DNA of 64,000 nucleotides, from contig NC_080056.1 of assembly GCF_026212465.1 (NCBI RefSeq), positions 25,380,239-25,444,238 of the forward strand. Direction: 5' to 3'. How positions within the stretch are numbered: position 1 is the stretch's first letter; the number at the start of each line of letters is the position of its first letter. A program made the translations under genes and the position numbers. Source of the DNA: Amaranthus tricolor (Eukaryota > Streptophyta > Magnoliopsida > Caryophyllales > Amaranthaceae). The notes below the pieces were generated by a model. That model searched no databases. It worked only from the letters and a program-made list of their open reading frames with translations, and had not been told where the DNA came from. Positions 24,712-36,016 of the stretch are shown here, in pieces.

Positions 24712-26592
24712 AACCAAGTTTTAGCTACTTTATGCGCAAAAGTGCCGAAAATGATTAAAAACCCTTAAAATCACAACTTAACATGTAATTTCTAGCATTT
24801 GACTATGATTTTCAATTCTAACCACTTAAACACAATAATATATACCAAATAGTGTTGTGTGCCAAGTTCCGTGCAAAACAAACCAAGTTTGAGCTACTTT
24901 ATGCGCAAAAACGCCAAAAACACTTAAAAACCCATAAAATCGCAACTTAACAAGTAATTTCTAGCATATGAGTATGATTTTCAATTCTAACCACTTCAAC
25001 ACAATAATATATACCAAATAGTGTTGTGTGCCAAGTTTCGTGCAAAACAAACCAAGTTTTAGCTACTTTATGCGCAAAAGTGCCAAAAATGCTTAAAAAC
25101 CTTTAAACTCGCAACTTAACACGAAATTTCTAGCATTTGAATATGATTTTTAATTCTAACCACTTAAACACAATAATATATACCAAACAGTGTTGTGTGG
25201 CAAGTTCCGTGCAAAACAAACCATGTTTGAGCTACTTTATGCGCAAAATGCGAAAAAACGCTTAAAAACCCTTAAAATCGCAACTAAACACGTAATTTCT
25301 AGCATATGACTATGATTTTCAATTCTAACCACTTCCACACAATAATGTATACCAAATAGTGTTGGGTGCCAAGTTTCGTGCAAAACAAACCAAGTTTTAG
25401 CTACTTTATGCCTGAAAGAGCCAAAAAAGTTTAAAAACGCATAGAATCGCAACTTAACACGTAATTTCTAGCATATGACTATGATTTTCAAATCTAACCA
25501 CTTCCACACAATAATATATATTAAATAGAGTTGTGTGCCAAGTTTCGTGCAAAACAAACAAGGTTTGAGCTACTTTATGCGCAAAAACGCCAAAAACATT
25601 TAAAAACCCACAAAATCGCAACTTAACACGTAATTTCTAGCATATGAGTATTATTTTCAATTCTAAAAACTTCAACATAATAATATATACCAAATAGTGT
25701 TGCGTGCCAAGTTTCGTGCAAAACAAACCAAGTTTGAGCTACTTTTGCGCAAAAGTGCTAAAAATGCTTAAAAACCCTTAAAATCGCAACTTCACACGTA
25801 ATTTCTAGCATTTGACTATGATTTTCAATTCTAACCACTTCAACACAATAATATATACCAAATAGTGTTGTGTGCCAAGTTTCGTGCAAAACAAACCAAG
25901 TTTGAGCTACTATATGCGTGAAAGTACCAAAAAAGCTTAAAAACGCATAAAATCGCAACTTAACAAGTAATTTCTAGCATATGAGTATGATTTTCAATTA
26001 TAACCACTTCATCACAATAACATATACTAAATAGTGTTGTGTGCCAAGTTTCGTGCAAAACCATCCAAGTTTGAGCGACTTTATGCACAAAAGTGCTAAA
26101 AACGCTTAAAAATCCATAAAATCGCCACTTAACAAGTAATTTCTAGCATATGAGTATGATTTTCAATTCTTAGCACTTCAACACAATAATATATACCAAA
26201 TAGTGTTGTGTGCCAAGTTTCGTGCAAAACAAACCAACTTTGAGCTACTTTATGCGTGAAAGTGCCAAAAAAGCTTAAAAACGCATAAAATCGCAACTTA
26301 GCACGTAATTTCTAGCATATGACTATAATTTTCAATTCTAACCACTTCAACACAACAATATATACGCAAGTTTGAGCTACTTTATACGCAAAAACACCAA
26401 AAAAGCATAAAAACCCATAAAATCGCAACTTACCAACTAATTTCTAGTATATGACTATGATTTACAATTTTAAACACTTCAACACAATAACATATACCAA
26501 ATAGTGTTGTGTGCCAAGTTGCGTGCAAACAAACCATGTTTTGAGCTACTTTATGCGCGAAAGTCCAAAAAAGCTTAAACACCCATAAAATC

Positions 26593-26940
<348 letters not shown>

Positions 26941-29785
26941 AACCAAGTTTTAGCTACTTTATGCGCAAAAGTGCCGAAAATGCTTAAAAATCCTTAAAAT
27001 CACAACTTAACATGTAATTTCTAGCATTTGACTATGATTTTCAATTCTAACCACTTAAACACAATAATATATACCAAATAGTGTTGTGTGCCAAGTTCCG
27101 TGCAAAACAAACCAAGTTTGAGCTACTTTATGCGCAAAAACGCCAAAAACACTTAAAAACCCATAAAATCGCAACTTAACAAGTAATTTCTAGCATATGA
27201 GTATGATTTTCAATTCTAACCACTTCAACACAATAATATATACCAAATAGTGTTGTGTGCCAAGTTTCGTGCAAAACAAACCAAGTTTTACTACTTTATG
27301 CGCAAAAGTGCCAAAAATGCTTAAAAACCTTTAAACTCGCAACTTAATACGTAATTTCTAGCATTTGACTATGATTTTTTATTCTAACCACTTAAAAACA
27401 ATAATATATACCAAATAGTGTTGTGTGGCAAGTTCCGTGCAAAACAAACCAAGTTTGAGCTACTTTATGCGCTAAACGCGAAAAACGCTTAAAAACCTTT
27501 AAACTCGCAACTTAACACGTAATTTCTAGCATGTGACTATGATTTTCAATTCTACCCACTTCCACACAATAATATATACCAAATAGTGTTATGTGCCAAG
27601 TTTCTTGCAAAACAAACCAAGTTTTAGCTACTTTATGCCTGAAAGTGTCAAAAAAGTTTAAAAACGCATAATATCGCAACTTAACACGTAATTTCTAGCA
27701 TATGACTATGATTTTCAATTCTGACCACTTCCACACAATAATATATATTAAATAGAGTTGTGTGCCAAGTTTCGTGCAAAACAAACCAAGTTTGAGCTAC
27801 TTTATGCGAAAAAACGCCAAAAACATTTAAAAACCCACAAAATGGCAACTTAACACGTAATTTCTAGCATATGAGTATGATTTTCAATTCTAAACACTTC
27901 AACACAATAATATATACCAAATAGTGTTGCGTACCAAGTTTCGTGCAAAACAAACCAAGTTTGAGCTACTTTATGCGCAAAAGTGCTAAAAATGCTTAAA
28001 AACCCTTTAAATCGCAACTTCACACGTAATTTCTAGCATTTGACTATGATTTTCAATTCTAACCACTTAAACACAATAATATATACCAAAGAGTTTTGTG
28101 TGCCAAGTTCCGTGCAAAACAAACCATGTTTGCTACTTTATGCGACAAACGCCAAAAACGCTTAAAAGTCCTTAAAATCAAAATTTAACACGTAATTTCT
28201 AGCATATGAGTATGATTTTCAATTCCAACCACTTCAACACAATAATACATACCAAATAGTGTTGTGTGCCAAGTTTCGTGCAAAACAAACCAAGTTTGAG
28301 CTACTTTATGCACAAAAGTGCCAAAAACACTTAAAAACCCATAAAATCGCCACTTAACAAGTAATTTCTAGCATATGAGTATGATTTTCAATTCTTACCA
28401 CTTCAACACAATAATATATACCAAATAGTGTTGTGTGCCAAGTTTCGTGCAAAACAAACTAAGTTTTGGCTACTTTATGCGCAAAAGTGACGAAAATGCT
28501 AAAAAACCCTTAAAATCGCAACTTAACACGTAATTTCTAGCATATGACTATGATTTTCAGTTCTAACCACTTCAACACAATAATATATACCAAATAGTGT
28601 TGTGTGCCATGTTTCGTGCAAAACAAACCAACTTTCAGCTACTTTATGCGTGAAAGTACCAAAAAAGCTTTAAAACGCATATAATCGCAACTTAGCACGT
28701 AATTTCTAGCATATGACTATGATTTTCAATTCTAACCACTTCAACACAATAATATATACGCAAGTTTGAGCTACTTTATACGCAAAAACACCAAAAAAGC
28801 TTAAAAACCCATAAAATCGCAACTTACCAACTAATTTCTAGTATGTGACTATGATTTACAATTTTAAACACTTGAACATAATAATATTGAAGACTCAATT
28901 CTCTTATATGTTGTTAAAGGGGAAATTGAAGACTCAATTCTCTTTAATAATGATAAGATGAATTAAATTTAATGATGATAATTCAAAACACATATTATCT
29001 TAAAGTTTAAGTAAGTCCAAAATCATATTTGTTATATGTTTGATAAGTGTTATATGCATTTAAGTTCTAAAACGCTGAATTATGATTTAAGAGCTTAAGT
29101 TGATTTTAAGACTTGAGATAAGTTTCAAAGTCTTGAAGGATTATTATATTCATAACCTGATTAATTCCGTAATAACATTTGAAATATTTTAATAGGTTAA
29201 GGTTCCTTAAAATTATATTTGAAATATTTTAATAGGATAAGGTCCTTGCTGTTATTCGAAATTAAGGATAAAGGTTTATTACACGTTTCAATAATAAACG
29301 TTTGAATATTTAAAATTGTTTTTAAATATTTGATTGATTTAATTTGGTAAATAAATATAGTCCAAGTACACGAATTTTACTTATTATCTACGCGGATATA
29401 TTTGTTGATGAAGTATTCAATATGCTAACAATAGTATTTTCTATTAATATGATTTTATTTGAATTAATACTAAAAATAGAAATGACTATTTACGGCTATC
29501 TCAAATATAGAAATTAATTTGAAAAAATTAATTTGGATTTGATTATTGATGATTTCTGGTTTGTGCTTAAGTGTTCAATATCTTGTATAAGTACTAACGT
29601 GGCAGCTTAGCATTGGATATTAAAGACAAATTACAGCACACAATGACGAAATTATTTTAGCTGTCAGTACACGTCAGTTTGAAGATATAGTTCAAGATCT
29701 TGAGACAGGCGCTGATTGACCAAGTCATCAGAAATTAACGGACAAGGAGCCTTCTTGTTTTTGCTAAAGGTGTTGAGGCGTAACA

Positions 29786-29796
29786 CTATATATATG
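29786..29796 (+). promoter_or_regulatory. TATA-box-like element in the 5' LTR
   Basis: CTATATATATG followed by GAGGCTTC, in the middle of the LTR, where a U3 promoter is expected. The same word is at 38987-38997 in the 3' LTR. The assignment rests on sequence and position only. Confidence 0.6.
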
Positions 29797-30344
29797 AGGC
29801 TTCATTTCAGAATTGAGGATATACCTACGCTCTTATTCTTATTCTTTCTCTCTTGGCTTAAGTTTTTGAGAAATTCTCTAAGTGTTGTAATCCTTAATTC
29901 GTCTAACTCTTACAATTGTAATAGGACTTTAGAGTTTAAAAGAGTTAGATTAAAATCAATACGCCTAATTGAGAATACTTTTTAAAGTGTTCAACTTGTG
30001 AATCTCTATTGTGAGATTTGGGATTTTGCTTTTATTAAAGGGACTTGTAATACGGTTCTTCAAGGGGAAGAACGTGGTGAGAGGAGATAGTGAGATCTTC
30101 TTGATTGTATTAAAGTCGGATTAATAAAAGGCGTTTAAATCCTACGGGTTGGAAGAGAACCCATAGGCGGGGAGTAGGTTGTTTAGAACCGAACCTCGTT
30201 AACATATCGTGTGTTATACTTTATAGTTTATCTTCCGCACATACGTTATTGTTTACGAATTGCATAAAACTGTTCCAGAAACTAGTTTTGACAGACTCCC
30301 TCAAACTCTTGAGAAAACATTCTGACCGAAATTTTTAAAAGCCC

Positions 30345-30384
30345 ATACTCTCTATTCACCCCCCCCCCCCCCTCTAGAGAGTAT
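30345..30384 (+). other. Poly-C hairpin near the U5 end
   Basis: ATACTCTCTA (30345-30354) and TAGAGAGTAT (30375-30384) are perfect 10-bp complements enclosing a 20-nt loop that contains 14 consecutive C. The 3' LTR repeats it at 39546-39584 with A plus 12 C. It lies 21 bp upstream of the LTR end. Confidence 0.8.
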
Positions 30385-30407
30385 TCAACCTCCTATTAAC
30401 TTTCATT

Positions 30408-30419
30408 TGGTATCAGAGC
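30408..30419 (+). promoter_or_regulatory. Primer binding site, initiator tRNA-Met type
   Basis: TGGTATCAGAGC begins two bases after the 5' LTR end. This is the standard plant Ty1/copia match to the 3' end of initiator methionine tRNA, which primes minus-strand DNA synthesis. The gag start codon follows 33 nt later. Confidence 0.92.
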
Positions 30420-30451
30420 TTAGTGTCACATAAAAAGAGTAATATCTTGTG

Positions 30452-32140
30452 ATGGATCCAATAGGAGAAGGGTTGTTCGCACAAGGACGTTCGTGTTCAA
30501 GACCACCACTGTTTTGCGGTACAAATTTCTCACATTGGAAAACCTTGATGAAAATGTTTGTGATTGATCAAGATATGGAACTTTGGGAGATCATAACTAA
30601 AGGACCTAAGGTACCCATGAAAAAGGACGCTCAAGGAAATGATGTACAAAAGTCCGAATCTGAATATTCACAAACAGATTTGGAATGGGTTTCCAAAAAC
30701 TATAGGGCAATGAATCAATTATGTTGTGCTTTGAATGGTACTGAGTTTAATCGTGTTTCTTCATGTACAAGTGCTAAAGAGATATGGGATAAGCTGGTTG
30801 TGACATACGAAGGAACAAGTCAAGTAAAGGAAACGAAGATCAACATTCTCATGCATCAATACGAAATGTTCAAAATGAAAAAGGATGAGAATATTAATGA
30901 AATGTTTACTCGTTTTACTTTGATTACTAACGGTTTGAATTCTCTTGGTAAAACTTTTACTAATGCAGAAAAAGTCCAGAAGATCTTGAGATGTCTTCCA
31001 AGATCCAAATGGGGTCCAAAAGTCACCGCCATTGAGGAAGCTCAAGACCTGAGAGTTCTATCCCTTGACGACCTCCTTGGAAAACTCACAACACATGAAC
31101 TTACCCTACATGATGATGGAGAAAATGATGTAATACCTTCTATGAAAAATCTTGCTTTAAAAGCTAAGAATCATCATGAATCTGCTAGTGATGATGAAGA
31201 AAGCAATGATGAAGAAGATCCATTTGCACTGATCACTAAAGGTCTTGAAGGAATTATGAAGATGCGAAAGAGATTTAAGAAATTCAAATCCAGAAATAAA
31301 GAACATCTTGTAAAAGAGTGCCCCAAGAAGAAAAGAGAATCATACAAGAAAAACAAGAAGAAACAAGCGATGGTTGCAACTTGGAGTGATTCTAAAGTAT
31401 CATCCGAATTTGAAAGTGAAGATGGACAAGCTCATGTATGTCTTATGGCTAATAATGATGAAAATGATGATATAGATCAAAACCATGAAGAGGTACGTGT
31501 CTTTCTTAACACTTGCACCAAGGATGAATTAATTACAACACTTCTTAACATGTTTCAAATAGAAAAGATCTTAAAAGATGAGAAAGATACCTTAGAGAAT
31601 AGGGTACGTCATTATACTGAAGGTTGTGAACAAATCTTGACTAAAAATGAATCGCAAAGAGTTGAAATAATTAAACTTGAAAAGACTGTCAAAGTCTTGA
31701 AACAACAGAATCTCAACCAGACCAAGCAGCTTATTGACCTTAAGAATGAGAACAATGAACTTGAAGCCAGACTCAAAGCTTTGAAGCAAGAGTCTGAGAA
31801 AAATCTACAAGCATTAACCAAGCTTAATGAATCCGAATCAAAATTCACAAAAATGCTTACGAGTCAAAAACCATCTAATGATAAACGTGGTATAGGTTAT
31901 AACAATGTTTCATATAATTATAAGAAAAATACCACATTTGTTAAAAGTGCATACAAATCTAAACGTACACCTACTTGCACCTTTTGTTGCAAAAAGGGAC
32001 ACATTAGAATTGCATGTCCATACAGACGTAAAGACAAGCATATCATTGAAAATTCCTTTCCTTATGAATTACGTGGACAGGTAAAACAAATATGGGTTCC
32101 TAAAGGAACAAGACCACCTAACATGGTCTACCCTAATTAA
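30452..32140 (+). CDS. gag: Gag polyprotein of the Sirevirus-type element
   Basis: Structural protein of about 562 residues that would form virus-like particles and package element RNA. The ATG at 30452 (MDPIGEG) is the first after the primer site; a GTG one codon earlier is not needed. The N-terminal half carries the copia gag fold, with words such as FSHWKTLM and EIWDKLVVTYEG. An acidic stretch lies at about 244-257. Next is HLVKECPKKK (about 284-294), which looks like the remnant of a first zinc knuckle whose leading cysteines are missing. A coiled coil spans about 390-470, and an intact CX2CX4HX4C knuckle has C509, C512, H517 and C522. Coiled coils in this position are typical of sireviruses, whose Gag is known to bind dynein light chain 8-like proteins. 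The frame ends at TAA before pol; a possible intron begins inside it at 32081. Confidence 0.93.
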   Translation: MDPIGEGLFAQGRSCSRPPLFCGTNFSHWKTLMKMFVIDQDMELWEIITKGPKVPMKKDAQGNDVQKSESEYSQTDLEWVSKNYRAMNQLCCALNGTEFNRVSSCTSAKEIWDKLVVTYEGTSQVKETKINILMHQYEMFKMKKDENINEMFTRFTLITNGLNSLGKTFTNAEKVQKILRCLPRSKWGPKVTAIEEAQDLRVLSLDDLLGKLTTHELTLHDDGENDVIPSMKNLALKAKNHHESASDDEESNDEEDPFALITKGLEGIMKMRKRFKKFKSRNKEHLVKECPKKKRESYKKNKKKQAMVATWSDSKVSSEFESEDGQAHVCLMANNDENDDIDQNHEEVRVFLNTCTKDELITTLLNMFQIEKILKDEKDTLENRVRHYTEGCEQILTKNESQRVEIIKLEKTVKVLKQQNLNQTKQLIDLKNENNELEARLKALKQESEKNLQALTKLNESESKFTKMLTSQKPSNDKRGIGYNNVSYNYKKNTTFVKSAYKSKRTPTCTFCCKKGHIRIACPYRRKDKHIIENSFPYELRGQVKQIWVPKGTRPPNMVYPN

Positions 32141-32201
32141 GATCCCAAATTTGTCACTTGAATAGTCTAGTTAGGTTGAGAAAGGTTATTTTGTTTTGTA
32201 G
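32081..32201 (+). other. Putative intron between gag and pol (121 nt, GT-AG)
   Basis: The donor reads CAG followed by GTAAAA, with the last codon CAG complete at 32078-32080. The acceptor is a pyrimidine-rich TTATTTTGTTTTGTAG ending at 32201, followed by a complete GAT codon at 32202. Both junctions are in phase 0. Removing the 121 nt would change frame by one and link the gag frame to the protease frame exactly, also removing the gag TAA at 32138-32140 and the pol-frame TAG at 32199-32201. The segment also holds CCCTAAT, a possible branch site, though distant. It contains a WVPK motif that related polyproteins usually retain, which argues against splicing. No transcript evidence is available. 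Confidence 0.45.
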
Positions 32202-34004
32202 GATAAACAGAAATGGATTTTAGATAGTGGATGCTCGAGACATATGAGTGGTAAAAGTTCTTTATTTTCTGAAATAAAAGAAAAATGCAATGGCTCGATC
32301 ACCTTAGGAGATAAAGGTAAATGCAAAATTTTAGGCATTAGTAAAATCGGTAAGAATCCATCTAAAACTATTGACAATGTTTATTTAGTTGAAGGTCTAA
32401 AATTTAATTTGCTAAGTGTGTCTCAACTATGTGATAAAGGTAATGAAGTGATATTTGATAAAGAAAAATGTATTGTTAAAAATCCTAATACCGGTGATAC
32501 TTTCATTACTGCCCTTAGACATGATAATGTTTATGCCTTGCATACTAACGAAATTGCAGCTGAGAATTTCAAGTGTTTGAAAGCTATTACGGATAATCCA
32601 AATCTATGGCATAGACGTCTTGGTCATATTAATACTCACACCATGCATGAGTTGGTAAGTAAAGATTTAGTTAAGGGACTTCCAGCTCTTGACTATAAAC
32701 AAAGTCCTGCTTGTGACGCATGCATTAAAGGTAAACAAGTAAGAAGTTCATTCAAACCGAAGAAAATGGTAAGTACATCTAGACCATGTGAACTCTTACA
32801 TATTGATTTATGTGGACCAATGCGTGTGCGGAGCATAAGAGGTAAATCTTACATCTTAGTTACAGTTGATGATTATTCTAGATTTACGTGGGTTGATTTT
32901 TTGAAGGATAAAAGTGAAGCCTTGAAACCGTTCTCAAGACGTTGTAAAGAGATGCAGACTCAACTGAACCTTCCAATAGTTTCGATTAGAAGTGACCATG
33001 GGAGAGAGTTTGATCAATTAGGCTTTGATTCCTTTTGTGAAAAATATGGAATAACCCATAACTTTTCAGCTCCTAGGACACCCCAACAAAACGGTGTGGT
33101 TGAAAGGAAAAATCGAACCTTAGAAGAGATGGCTAGAACGATGCTTATTGAAAATGGATTAGCTAAACACTATTGGGCTGAGGCTGTTAACACAGCTAAT
33201 TATGTCTTGAATAGATGTCTTATAAGACCCATACTTAAGAAAACCCCTTATGAGTTATTCAAAGGAAGAAAACCGAATATAGCATACCTTAGACCATTTG
33301 GCTGTAAATGTTTTATTCATAATAATGGTAAAGATAATCTAGGTAAATTTGATGCTAGAAGTGATGAAGGTATATTCCTTGGATACTCCTTGAACAGTAA
33401 AGCTTATAGAGTGCTAAACAAACGTACAGGTATAGTTGAAGAAAGTATACATGTTGTTTTTGATGAATCCGAGAATGGAACATTAAGTGAAGGATTTAAA
33501 GAGTTAAACCTTAATAAACACTTTGATGATTTGAGTGATGACGAACTGGATGATAATAATATTAGTGCTGCTAAAAGGAATAACATGCAGGATACCATAC
33601 AAAGTCTTGATGATGATAAAGGAAAACAGATTGTAAACATTGAAGACTCACAGTCTGATCTTGAGACCCAACCTCAAGAACTTGAAACAGTTCCTGAACA
33701 TACTGCTTTTGATACTCCAATTAAAAATTCCTCGAATGAAGTTAGTATAAATTCTTTGAATGAAAACACACCATCACCATCCATACTACGAAGAAGAATT
33801 AGAATGTCATCTCAACATCCTCCAGAAAATATTATAAGTAATCCAAACAAAGGTACGCAAACTCGATCCTCTCTTAAAAATTTATGTGCATTTTCTGCTT
33901 TTGTTTCTCTAATAGAACCAAAGGATGTTAAAGAAGCATTAAAAGAACCAGAGTGGATCATTGCTATGCAAAATGAATTGAATGAAACAAAGTTTGGAAT
34001 CTAG
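32202..34004 (+). CDS. pol: Pol, first part: aspartic protease and integrase
   Basis: Open from 32202, just after an in-frame TAG; the first ATG is at 32244, inside the protease, so it is probably expressed as a fusion with gag. The protease active site is DSGCSRHM at the start, conserved in plant copia elements and responsible for polyprotein processing. Integrase follows, with the zinc-binding HHCC domain ([16 protein letters not shown]). The catalytic D,D-35-E core residues lie in [16 protein letters not shown] and [13 protein letters not shown]. The integrase C-terminal part includes FGCKCFIH and GIFLGYS. The frame stops at TAG 34002-34004 just as the conserved start of RT begins, because of a small deletion that shifts the frame. 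All catalytic residues seen are intact. Confidence 0.93.
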   Translation, partial: DKQKWILDSGCSRHMSGKSSLFSEIKEKCNGSITLGDKGKCKILGISKIGKNPSKTIDNVYLVEGLKFNLLSVSQLCDKGNEVIFDKEKCIVKNPNTGDTFITALRHDNVYALHTNEIAAENFKCLKAITDNPNLWHRRLGHINTHTMHELVSKDLVKGLPALDYKQSPACDACIKGKQVRSSFKPKKMVSTSRPCELLHIDLCGPMRVRSIRGKSYILVTVDDYSRFTWVDFLKDKSEALKPFSRRCKEMQTQLNLPIVSIRSDHGREFDQLGFDSFCEKYGITHNFSAPRTPQQNGVVERKNRTLEEMARTMLIENGLAKHYWAEAVNTANYVLNRCLIRPILKKTPYELFKGRKPNIAYLRPFGCKCFIHNNGKDNLGKFDARSDEGIFLGYSLNSKAYRVLNKRTGIVEESIHVVFDESENGTLSEGFKELNLNKHFDDLSDDELDDNNISAAKRNNMQDTIQSLDDDKGKQIVNIEDSQSDLETQPQELETVPEHTAFDTPIKNSSNEVSINSLNENTPSPSILRRRIRMSSQHPPENIISNPNKGTQTRSSLKNLCAFSAFVSLIEPKDVKEALKEPEWIIAMQNELNETKFGI

Positions 34005-35434
34005 TTGAAAGACCTCTAGATCGTACTATTATTGGAACTAGATGGGTCTTTCGCAATAAACTCAATGAGGATGGAGACATTGTAAGGAATAAAGCAAGAT
34101 TGGTAGCTCAAGGATATAATCAAGAAGAAGGTATAGATTATGATGAAACTTTTGCACCAGTTGCAAGGTTAGAATCTATTCGTATTATGCTTGCTTTTGC
34201 TTCTTATATGAATATTAAACTTTATCAAATGGATGTTAAATGTGCTTTCCTAAATGGATATTTACAAGAGGAAGTGTATGTTAAACAACCTCCAGGTTTT
34301 GAAAAATCTGATTTACCTAATCATGTTTTCAAACTAAACAAAGCGCTATATGGCTTGAAACAAGCTCCAAGAGCTTGGTATGACAGATTTAGCTCGCATT
34401 TACTTGAAAATGAATTTCAACGAGGAAAAATTGATAAAACACTTTTCATTAAAACGAAAGGAAAAGATATTCTTATTGTTCAAGTATATGTTGATGATAT
34501 TTTGTTTGGAGCTACTAATGATTCTTTGTGCAAGGAATTTTCTGAGATTATGTGCAAGGAATTTGAAATGAGCATGATGGGAGATTTAACATTCTTTCTT
34601 GGACTACAAATAAAGCAAAAGAAAGATGGCATATTTATTTGTCAAAGTAAATATGTTAGAGATTTGCTAAAGAAGTACAATATGGATCAATGTAGAGACG
34701 CTAATACACCTATGAGTTCAACATTAAGTCTAGATCAAGATTTTAGTGGAAAGAGCGTTGATCAAAAGACTTATAGAGGTATGATTGGTTCTTTATTGTA
34801 TTTAACTGCTAGTCGTCCTGACATTATGTTTAGTGTCTGCTTATGTGCTCGTTTTCAAGCTAACCCAAAAGAATCTCACTTAACAGCAGTTAAGAGAATC
34901 TTTAGATATTTGAATGGGACTAAAGACTTCGGTCTATGGTACCCTAGTTGTGGAAATTTTGGTTTGATTGGTTTTTCAGATGCTGATTATGCTGGATACA
35001 AGGTTGATAGAAAAAGTACTTCAGGATCGTGTCAATTCTTAGGAAATTCATTAATTTCATGGTATTCTAAAAAGCAAAATTCAGTTGCTTTATCTACAGC
35101 TGAAGCTGAATACATAGCCGCAGGTGCTTGTTGCTCTCAAATTTTATGGATCGCTCAACAACTTCGAGATCTTGGAATTGATCTCAAAGGCATTCCAATA
35201 AAATGTGATAATACAAGTGCTATTTGTATTACTAAGAATCCTGTTCAACATTCTCGTACTAAACACATTGAGGTACGTCACCATTTCATTAGAGATCATG
35301 CTGAAAAAGGTAACATTTCTTTATCCTTTATACCTACTGAAAATCAGTTAGCGGATATATTTACAAAACCTTTGAGTGCTGAACGTTTTGCCTATATACG
35401 TATGGAACTTGGCATGCTAAATGATGTTGCATGA
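33986..35434 (+). CDS. pol: Pol, second part: reverse transcriptase and RNase H (frameshifted)
   Basis: Opens at 33986 directly after an in-frame TGA (33983-33985), overlaps the integrase frame by 19 nt and runs about 482 codons. RT begins with KVWNLVERP, then RWVFRNK, VAQGY and [11 protein letters not shown]. It contains [11 protein letters not shown] and the catalytic YVDD at 34487-34498. RNase H shows [16 protein letters not shown] and CDNTSAI, and ends at [10 protein letters not shown]. Together they copy element RNA into DNA. It is separated from integrase by an apparent deletion of 3n+1 bases (perhaps about 10) around 33985, so this copy cannot make full Pol without recoding. All catalytic residues seen are present. 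The stop is followed at once by a polypurine tract. Confidence 0.93.
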   Translation, partial: NKVWNLVERPLDRTIIGTRWVFRNKLNEDGDIVRNKARLVAQGYNQEEGIDYDETFAPVARLESIRIMLAFASYMNIKLYQMDVKCAFLNGYLQEEVYVKQPPGFEKSDLPNHVFKLNKALYGLKQAPRAWYDRFSSHLLENEFQRGKIDKTLFIKTKGKDILIVQVYVDDILFGATNDSLCKEFSEIMCKEFEMSMMGDLTFFLGLQIKQKKDGIFICQSKYVRDLLKKYNMDQCRDANTPMSSTLSLDQDFSGKSVDQKTYRGMIGSLLYLTASRPDIMFSVCLCARFQANPKESHLTAVKRIFRYLNGTKDFGLWYPSCGNFGLIGFSDADYAGYKVDRKSTSGSCQFLGNSLISWYSKKQNSVALSTAEAEYIAAGACCSQILWIAQQLRDLGIDLKGIPIKCDNTSAICITKNPVQHSRTKHIEVRHHFIRDHAEKGNISLSFIPTENQLADIFTKPLSAERFAYIRMELGMLNDVA

Positions 35435-36016
35435 ATTAAGGGGGAGTAATCACGAAGAATAACGGTATTTTTAATAAATCAGTTAAGTTGTTAAACATAA
35501 ATTGTTACTTAATACTAAGTATGTGTTAAGGGGGAGCATTACATTGTATTTACATGTTTGATTGATAATATATATATGTTTATGCATGAATTTGTGAATT
35601 GAAAATTTGATTTCAATTTCTTGAAAATTATTTGTTTTATATTAAAATGGGATTTACGATTAAATACCTTTAATCAATAAAGGATATTTAATTATTTTTA
35701 AAAAAATAAAAATTGTTTGCCTAAATTTTATTTTAAAAGTCCATGCATTAAAATATTGTTCATGAATTTGGTTTGAATATAATTATATTCACAAATCAAA
35801 TATCAATTGCATTCACACTAACCGGTCAATTACAAACTTTTTGCATTCCTCTTGAATTGTCAAATCAATTCAATGCTAGTATACATGCATTGTACTAATT
35901 CCCTTTAATAGAAAGAGAAGTGCATTTCTGTTTTCCTCACATCAACTTCTTCTGATTTTCTTATCAAAACCGTCATCTTCATTCATCCTCTTCAAAGCTT
36001 TCAAAAGACTGTTTTC
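35435..36016 (+). other. Non-coding spacer between pol and ORF3
   Basis: 582 nt without a supportable gene. It holds two AAGGGGGAG tracts (35438-35446 and 35528-35536), then AT-rich sequence. From about 35930 a CT-rich leader runs into the ORF3 start codon, including TTTTCCTCACATC and CTTCATTCATCCTC. The leader looks like a plant 5' untranslated region, but no clear TATA box or strong splice acceptor is seen. Confidence 0.7.
35438..35446 (+). promoter_or_regulatory. Extra polypurine tract 1
   Basis: AAGGGGGAG four bases after the pol stop. Sireviruses are known to carry several copies of this motif between pol and the 3' LTR. An identical word is at 35528-35536. Confidence 0.7.

Larger units (their letters stand above)
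28888..30405 (+). repeat. 5' LTR of the Sirevirus-type element
   Basis: Starts TGAAGACTC and ends CTTTCA. A TATA-like CTATATATATG lies at 29786-29796, placing the likely start of transcription some 25-35 bp downstream. An AATAAA lies at 30123-30128. Its first 18 bp are repeated 39 bp further in (28927-28944). A repeated word GAAATATTTTAATAGG occurs near 29.18 and 29.22 kb. A 14-C run (30359-30372) sits between the arms of a 10-bp inverted repeat near the U5 end. The 89-codon frame at 29716-29985 is not taken as a gene because it has no ATG support and recurs identically in the other LTR. Confidence 0.95.

Noticed and set aside
29716..29985. 89-codon frame in the 5' LTR and its copy at 38917-39186
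   Set aside because: It lies in the LTR across the presumed promoter and transcription start, has no ATG at its first codon and matches no known LTR protein. The copy merely mirrors LTR identity.
30761..31045. Minus-strand frames within gag, pol and ORF3 (for example 30761-31045, 33404-33640 and 37156-37341)
   Set aside because: Antisense shadows of real coding sequence. The Ser-rich ones are the reverse of Glu/Lys- or Asp-rich codons.
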